NCBI GenBank assembly: GCA_030065255.1
Contig: JASJCX010000004.1
Location: forward strand, 1 to 36,127
DNA length: 36,127 bases
Direction: 5' to 3'
From: Calothrix sp. MO_167.B42
GTDB lineage: Bacteria; Cyanobacteriota; Cyanobacteriia; Cyanobacteriales; Nostocaceae
In this document: positions 32,533-36,127 of the stretch, piece after piece
Layout: every line of letters begins with the position of its first letter
Position numbering within the stretch: the first letter of the stretch is position 1
Made by a program: the position numbers and the translations under genes
Notes under the pieces: generated by a model
Told to the model about the DNA's origin: nothing
Databases searched by the model: none
Seen by the model: only the letters and a program-made list of their open reading frames with translations

Positions 32533-33792
32533 ATGTTTCCTATTGAACCTGCTGCTGTGAATAATGGGTTTTCTGTCTTGCTTAAAAGCCGCAATTTTAT
32601 GCTGCTGTGGATTGGGCAACTAGTATCCCAATTAGGAGATAAAGTCTTTTTTGTATTAATGATTGCCTTATTGGAGAACTACTCATCTCCAGCAGGTTTA
32701 ACGGTAAAACCCAACGACATTTTGCTGATGGCATTTACCATCCCAGCTATCCTATTTGGTTCTGTGGGAGGCGTATTTGTAGATCGGTTCCCCAAAAAGG
32801 TGATTATGGTGGGTTCTGATTTTGTCAGGGGTTTATTGGTATTATGCCTGCCATTCTTACCACAAAAATTTATTATCCTGTTGCTGCTTGTCTTTGCTAT
32901 CTCTACAATTACCCAATTTTTCGCCCCAGCAGAACATGCAGCCTTGCCTTTAATCGTTCGCAAAGAATCTTTAATGGCTGCTAATGCCCTATTTAGTAGC
33001 ACCATGATGACAGCTATGATTGTCGGTTTTGCTGTGGGGGTACCTATTTTAAGTTGGGCAAATAATTGGATTGCAGCAGATTATGGACGGGAATTGGTAG
33101 TCGCAACGTTCTATCTCGCTTCAGCGTTCATTATGCTACCCATTAAATTTAAAGAGCCTAAAAAGTTATTGGATAGCCAAGCATCAATTCATCCTTGGGT
33201 GGATTTTAAGGAAGGAGTGCGCTACCTGACAAAAAATGTTTTGATTCTTAATGCCATGTTGCAAATCGTAACCCTGTATTGCGTATTTGCTGCTTTAATT
33301 TCATTATCCATGCGATTGGCAGGGGAATTTGGCTTAAGAAAGGAAGAATTTAGTTTTTTCCTGGCAGCAGCTGGCATAGGTATGGTGTCAGGGGCGGGAA
33401 TTTTGGGTCATTGGAATAATAGACTACATCGTAGACCATTACCATTAATCGGATTTTCGATCATGGCTGTGGTGCTAGGGATGTTTACCTTTACCCACAA
33501 CCTGAAATTAGCTTTGGGGTTATGTGTCTCCTTGGGAATTGGAGCCTCTTTTATTTATGTACCCATGCAAACCCTCATTCAGCAGCGTACTCCCCACTCC
33601 ATGCATGGCAAAGTATTTGGCTTTCAAAATCATGCCGTTAATATTGCCCTATCTGCCCCTTTAGCGATTGCAGGTCCCTTAACAGATGCTTTTGGCTTGC
33701 GACCTGTTTTAGTGAGTATGAGTCTGATTGTAGCTGGTGTGGGCCTGTGGGCTTGGAAAAATACCAGGCGGGTTTTGAAAGATGTGCTTTGA
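32533..33792 (+). CDS. MFS transporter (MFS_3 / enterobactin-exporter-like)
   Basis: A 419-residue major facilitator with about twelve membrane helices. Diagnostic parts: FMLLWIGQLVSQLGDKVFFVLMIALL (first helix), IPAILFGSVGGVFVDRFPKKVIMVGSDFVRGLLVL (the helix 2-3 loop with the D-R-x-x-K/R signature), FFAPAEHAALPLIVRKESLMAANAL, and SMHGKVFGFQNHAVNIALSAPLAIAGPLTDAFG. These resemble the MFS_3 branch that includes EntS. The substrate is unknown. The ATG at 32533 follows an in-frame TAG and has no obvious ribosome site. It is 156 bases after the hydrolase-like gene, on the same strand, and could be cotranscribed. Confidence 0.83.
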   Translation: MFPIEPAAVNNGFSVLLKSRNFMLLWIGQLVSQLGDKVFFVLMIALLENYSSPAGLTVKPNDILLMAFTIPAILFGSVGGVFVDRFPKKVIMVGSDFVRGLLVLCLPFLPQKFIILLLLVFAISTITQFFAPAEHAALPLIVRKESLMAANALFSSTMMTAMIVGFAVGVPILSWANNWIAADYGRELVVATFYLASAFIMLPIKFKEPKKLLDSQASIHPWVDFKEGVRYLTKNVLILNAMLQIVTLYCVFAALISLSMRLAGEFGLRKEEFSFFLAAAGIGMVSGAGILGHWNNRLHRRPLPLIGFSIMAVVLGMFTFTHNLKLALGLCVSLGIGASFIYVPMQTLIQQRTPHSMHGKVFGFQNHAVNIALSAPLAIAGPLTDAFGLRPVLVSMSLIVAGVGLWAWKNTRRVLKDVL

Positions 33793-33825
33793 CACTCCGT
33801 TAACCTAAGCATGAGAGTCAGGAAG

Positions 33826-33866
33826 AGGCAGGGGGCAGGAGAGCAGGGAGCAGGGAGCAGGGGTCA
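33826..33866. repeat. Heptanucleotide repeat (GCAGGGA)n
   Basis: Four or more GCAGGGA/GCAGGAG units after the MFS gene; same repeat as inside the GT39-like gene at 15247. The remaining DNA to 34075 holds the TGATATCATTTCCG solo end and no gene. Confidence 0.8.
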
Positions 33867-34135
33867 AATCCCGGTTCGCTATTTTCCTCAATTTTATTGA
33901 TTGTATGCGTGATATCATTTCCGTTTGTATCGGAATTATTTAAATTTCCTTCTTCTCCCTCTGACTCTGCGCTCTGTTGTGCCTGGAGTAGTTTTTTTTA
34001 TCATTCCGATGTAACCGGATTTGATATGATTCGGGTTTTGCTCGGTTTTGTTTTTGGTGATTGATTTTGTCGAAAGTGGGTAGCTAGCTAGCGAGGTTTC
34101 CTCCGTAGTGGCTCCTTTTCCAACTAGCCCCCTCC

Positions 34136-34170
34136 GAACCGTGCTTACGAGATTTCCAGGTACACGGCTC
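34136..34170 (-). ncRNA. Group II intron domain V
   Basis: A 35-base hairpin GAGCCGTGT ... CACGGTTC with a GAAA-like internal region, the conserved catalytic domain of group II introns, at its expected place just after the intron protein's stop codon. Confidence 0.75.
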
Positions 34171-34186
34171 TCCAGTATTCTGCGTT

Positions 34187-35071
34187 TCACAAGACTCTTT
34201 TACCTGTAGGTCTACCGGGGTGTATTGCATCGTGGCATTGAGGACAGACCATCAAAGTCTTCCTTTTACGTGCGGACATAACTTGCATCCAAAGCGGTTG
34301 TTCCTTCCTGCCTTTCATTTTGAGGTCTTTGAGGGCGCGAATGTGATGAACTTCAATATCACCTCTTGCCCCACAAAGCTCGCATTCGTCAGCGAGAAGC
34401 CGTTTAACTAGTTCATTTCTGAACGCGGGTTTTCGCTTTGTGGGCAAATCTTCTATGTTCGCTTTTAGGTTACGTTTTAATTGAATGCCGCCGAAACGAG
34501 CAACTAAGGGTTTCTTGCCATCTCTGGGAACGATTATTTCCACACATTTTCTCAAACCGTGCGGAAGTTTTACCGTCTTATGATATTTGGCACAGATTTT
34601 AGCCACGCTTGTCTTGTGTTTGCAAGCAAGGGTTTTCATTAAGGAACTCCACATAATCCATTGGAGTTTTCGGAGCCATGCAATATTTTGGGCAAGGCTA
34701 TAGAATTGTACGTATCCTCTAAATTCTGATTGGTAAATGTTAACGATAGTAAAATCGTCATCATTTATTAATTCAGGACGATGAATGGGTTTGCCATTCC
34801 TCATATATAGAGCGCACTTTTCTTCTATAAAGCTTGCTGGAATTCTTAGGGCAACAATTCCGTTAATTGAGCGTCTACCTTGGGTATGCTTATTGTCAGA
34901 ATGTTGAACTAAAATATTGTAACCTAAAAAGTTTGCCACCTCATTTCTGGCGTGGGTAATTAAGGTCTTTTCTGGGGATAATTCTAACTGTAGTTTTTCA
35001 GCCAGAAATACCTTTAGTTTTTCCTTAATTTCTTTAGCTTCTTGAAATGAGCCAATAAAACTCGCGTACCT
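34187..35071 (-). pseudogene. Group II intron-encoded protein, C-terminal part (maturase X, HNH); RT domain deleted
   Basis: About 294 residues homologous to the C-terminal half of a group II intron protein. It begins at ERYA-SFIGSF, where intact proteins read RYADDF..SFIGS, so the catalytic YADD aspartates are gone, along with all upstream RT motifs. Present are LELSPEKTLITHARNEVANFLGYNI (end of RT), the maturase/thumb region GYVQFYSLAQNIAWLRKLQWIMWSSLMKTLACKHKTS, and a C-terminal HNH endonuclease (CELCGARGDIEVHHIRALKDL, then CPQCHDAIH). The open frame reaches 35182, but the first 37 codons are ribozyme sequence. It cannot act as a reverse transcriptase. Confidence 0.85.
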
Positions 35072-35571
35072 CTCGATACAAGTGAGAAGAATACCTGTTC
35101 TCCTTCGCCATGTGGACGGCTTTCCCGTCCCCGGACTACTATGAGAACTCTGTAACCATAGGGGTCTCCCCCCGTAGGTCATCCCGTGCTTAATTAACTC
35201 GGTACGTAACAGTGTGATTTAGGTGTCCCATTCATTCCTTAAGCCATCTCATCGGTGGCTGACTCCGGACGGAAGAAGTTGCGTGGTTCAAATGCTTAAA
35301 ACTACGCACCGTCGGTTATTCCTTTTTAGGCGTTGTAGGAATAGGCAATCGCTTATACCGTCAGAATTGGGCTTCAAGTAGTTTAACCTTCACCATGTCA
35401 CACAAGTCTTGCCGAACAATAGTTTTAACGCCTTCTCTCCATTTTCGGCTTTACCAACATGCTGTTGTCCCTTTTGTCTTTCGACTCCAGGTAAGTTGGT
35501 TAACTTAGAGACGTTCTTCTTAGTCTCTCCCAACTAAGGTTGGGGATACCGTGCTAACAGTCACGGCGCAC

Positions 35572-36120
35572 ACATTTGGCAATATCTGCATCTAAGACGT
35601 ATTTCGCCTTTTGGCATATTGCTGTATGGATTGCTTCAACAGCATCATGTGTTGATCTTCTTGGTCGAAAACCGTATGAGTGAGGTTCAAACTTTGCTTC
35701 CCATTCTGGCTCTAATGCCAGTTTAAGTAATGCTTGGGTTGCCCTATCTCTCATAACTGGGATACCCAAGGGACGTTTTTCATCTTTACCGGGTTTTGGT
35801 ATCCATACCCTACGAGTTGGTAATCTACTGGATTTGATTTCCAGTGTGCTTACCATACTTATACGTTGTACGGGCGTTAGGGATTTGATTCCATCAACCC
35901 CAGCAGTTTTCCTCCCTTGGTTTTCCTGTGTTACTCGCCTCACAGCGAGACACTTTGCGTACCAAGATTTTGTCAGAAGCCTTTGCAAACGATGGACTTT
36001 TTTAACATTTCCACTCAACGAAGCTTGATAGATTCTCTTTTGGAGCTTGAAGACTTTAACCTGAATTTTCTTCCAGGGTAAATCCTTCCATTCATACCTA
36101 ACCGCAAGCGATTGGCTCAT
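35572..36120 (-). pseudogene. Outer group II intron reverse transcriptase, N-terminal part, interrupted
   Basis: The first 183 residues of a group II intron reverse transcriptase/maturase: KWYAKCLAVRRVTQENQGRKTAGVDGI (RT0), RRVWIPKPGKDEKRPLGIPVMRDRATQALLKLALEPEWEAKFEPHSYGFRPRRSTHDAVEAI (RT1-RT3) and KYVLDADIAKC (RT3, first catalytic Asp). At that cysteine the second intron begins; the in-frame continuation VRRDC-stop (to 35554) is intron sequence. After the nested intron, FDKINH resumes at 34074-34057, but the rest of the RT is not found downstream, so the outer intron has lost its 3' part. The 5' ribozyme part of the outer intron lies beyond the window. Confidence 0.85.
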
Positions 36121-36127
36121 AACATAT

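Larger units (their letters stand above)
34076..35571 (-). mobile_element. Group II intron (decayed) nested in another group II intron's RT gene
   Basis: On the minus strand the insert starts with GTGCGCCGTGAC (35571), the group II 5' consensus GUGYG. About 490 bases of ribozyme domains I-III follow (including the GGGGGAGACCCC segment near 35160 and CACATGGCGAAGGAGAACAGG near 35100). Then come the C-terminal part of an intron-encoded protein, a domain V (34136-34170) and a domain VI-like stretch ending CTACCCAC at 34076. Flanking codons on both sides read DADIAKC and FDKINH, contiguous in intact RT genes. About 0.9 kb of the intron, covering the N-terminal RT, is missing. Confidence 0.85.

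Noticed and set aside
33860-33885. tRNA T-arm-like GGTCAAATCCCGGTTCG
   Set aside because: No acceptor stem, anticodon arm or correct spacing around it.
33936-34190. 84-codon open frame on the minus strand
   Set aside because: It reads through the group II intron domains V and VI and is not a protein gene.

Overview
The window looks like chromosomal DNA of a filamentous, probably heterocyst-forming (Nostocales-type) cyanobacterium. The evidence is the frequent HIP1 octamer GCGATCGC, photosynthesis genes (psb27, thf1/psb29, plant-type [2Fe-2S] ferredoxin, biliverdin reductase, a flavodiiron flv4-flv2 locus), an SLH-domain porin, and many heptanucleotide tandem repeats (STRRs) and small palindromic elements of the kind known from Nostocales. 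The species cannot be told from the sequence alone.

Layout. 0-5 kb: a partial Dps-type ferritin, sulfiredoxin, a SpoIID/LytB-domain protein, ferredoxin, biliverdin reductase (bvdR) and a DUF1232 membrane protein. 5-7.5 kb: an ExbB/ExbD proton-channel pair and a small holin-like membrane protein. 7.5-12.8 kb: mostly minus-strand genes: thf1/psb29, a secreted GHL10-type glycoside hydrolase, psb27, cofH (FO synthase subunit) and a small membrane protein. 13.2-16.3 kb: two plus-strand glycosyltransferase genes (GT2 fused to GtrA; GT39-like) that probably act together on polyprenyl-linked sugars at the membrane. 16.3-19.3 kb: a DUF3318 gene next to a complete-looking IS605-type element with divergent tnpA and tnpB, bracketed by inverted copies of a dispersed repeat.

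19.3-30 kb: a zinc-ribbon protein, then the flv4 / sll0218-like (PsiE family) / flv2 photoprotection cluster, whose second intergenic gap has been invaded by a 123-bp MITE and an STRR; a 130-bp tandem repeat; a PhoX-type phosphatase; a Crp/Fnr regulator; and an SLH porin with a strong terminator. 30-34 kb: a ferrochelatase-family protein with a natural nine-histidine tail, an alpha/beta-hydrolase-like protein and an MFS transporter. 34-36.1 kb: group II intron material on the minus strand. A decayed group II intron sits inside the reverse-transcriptase gene of another group II intron (a twintron remnant), and both reverse transcriptases are broken.

The most unusual content is the repeat landscape. 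It includes a dispersed double-hairpin family whose stems change in a compensatory way, an identical 28-bp palindromic repeat at two loci, STRRs lying directly against start codons or inside a coding region, and the nested intron. No CRISPR array, rRNA or tRNA was seen.
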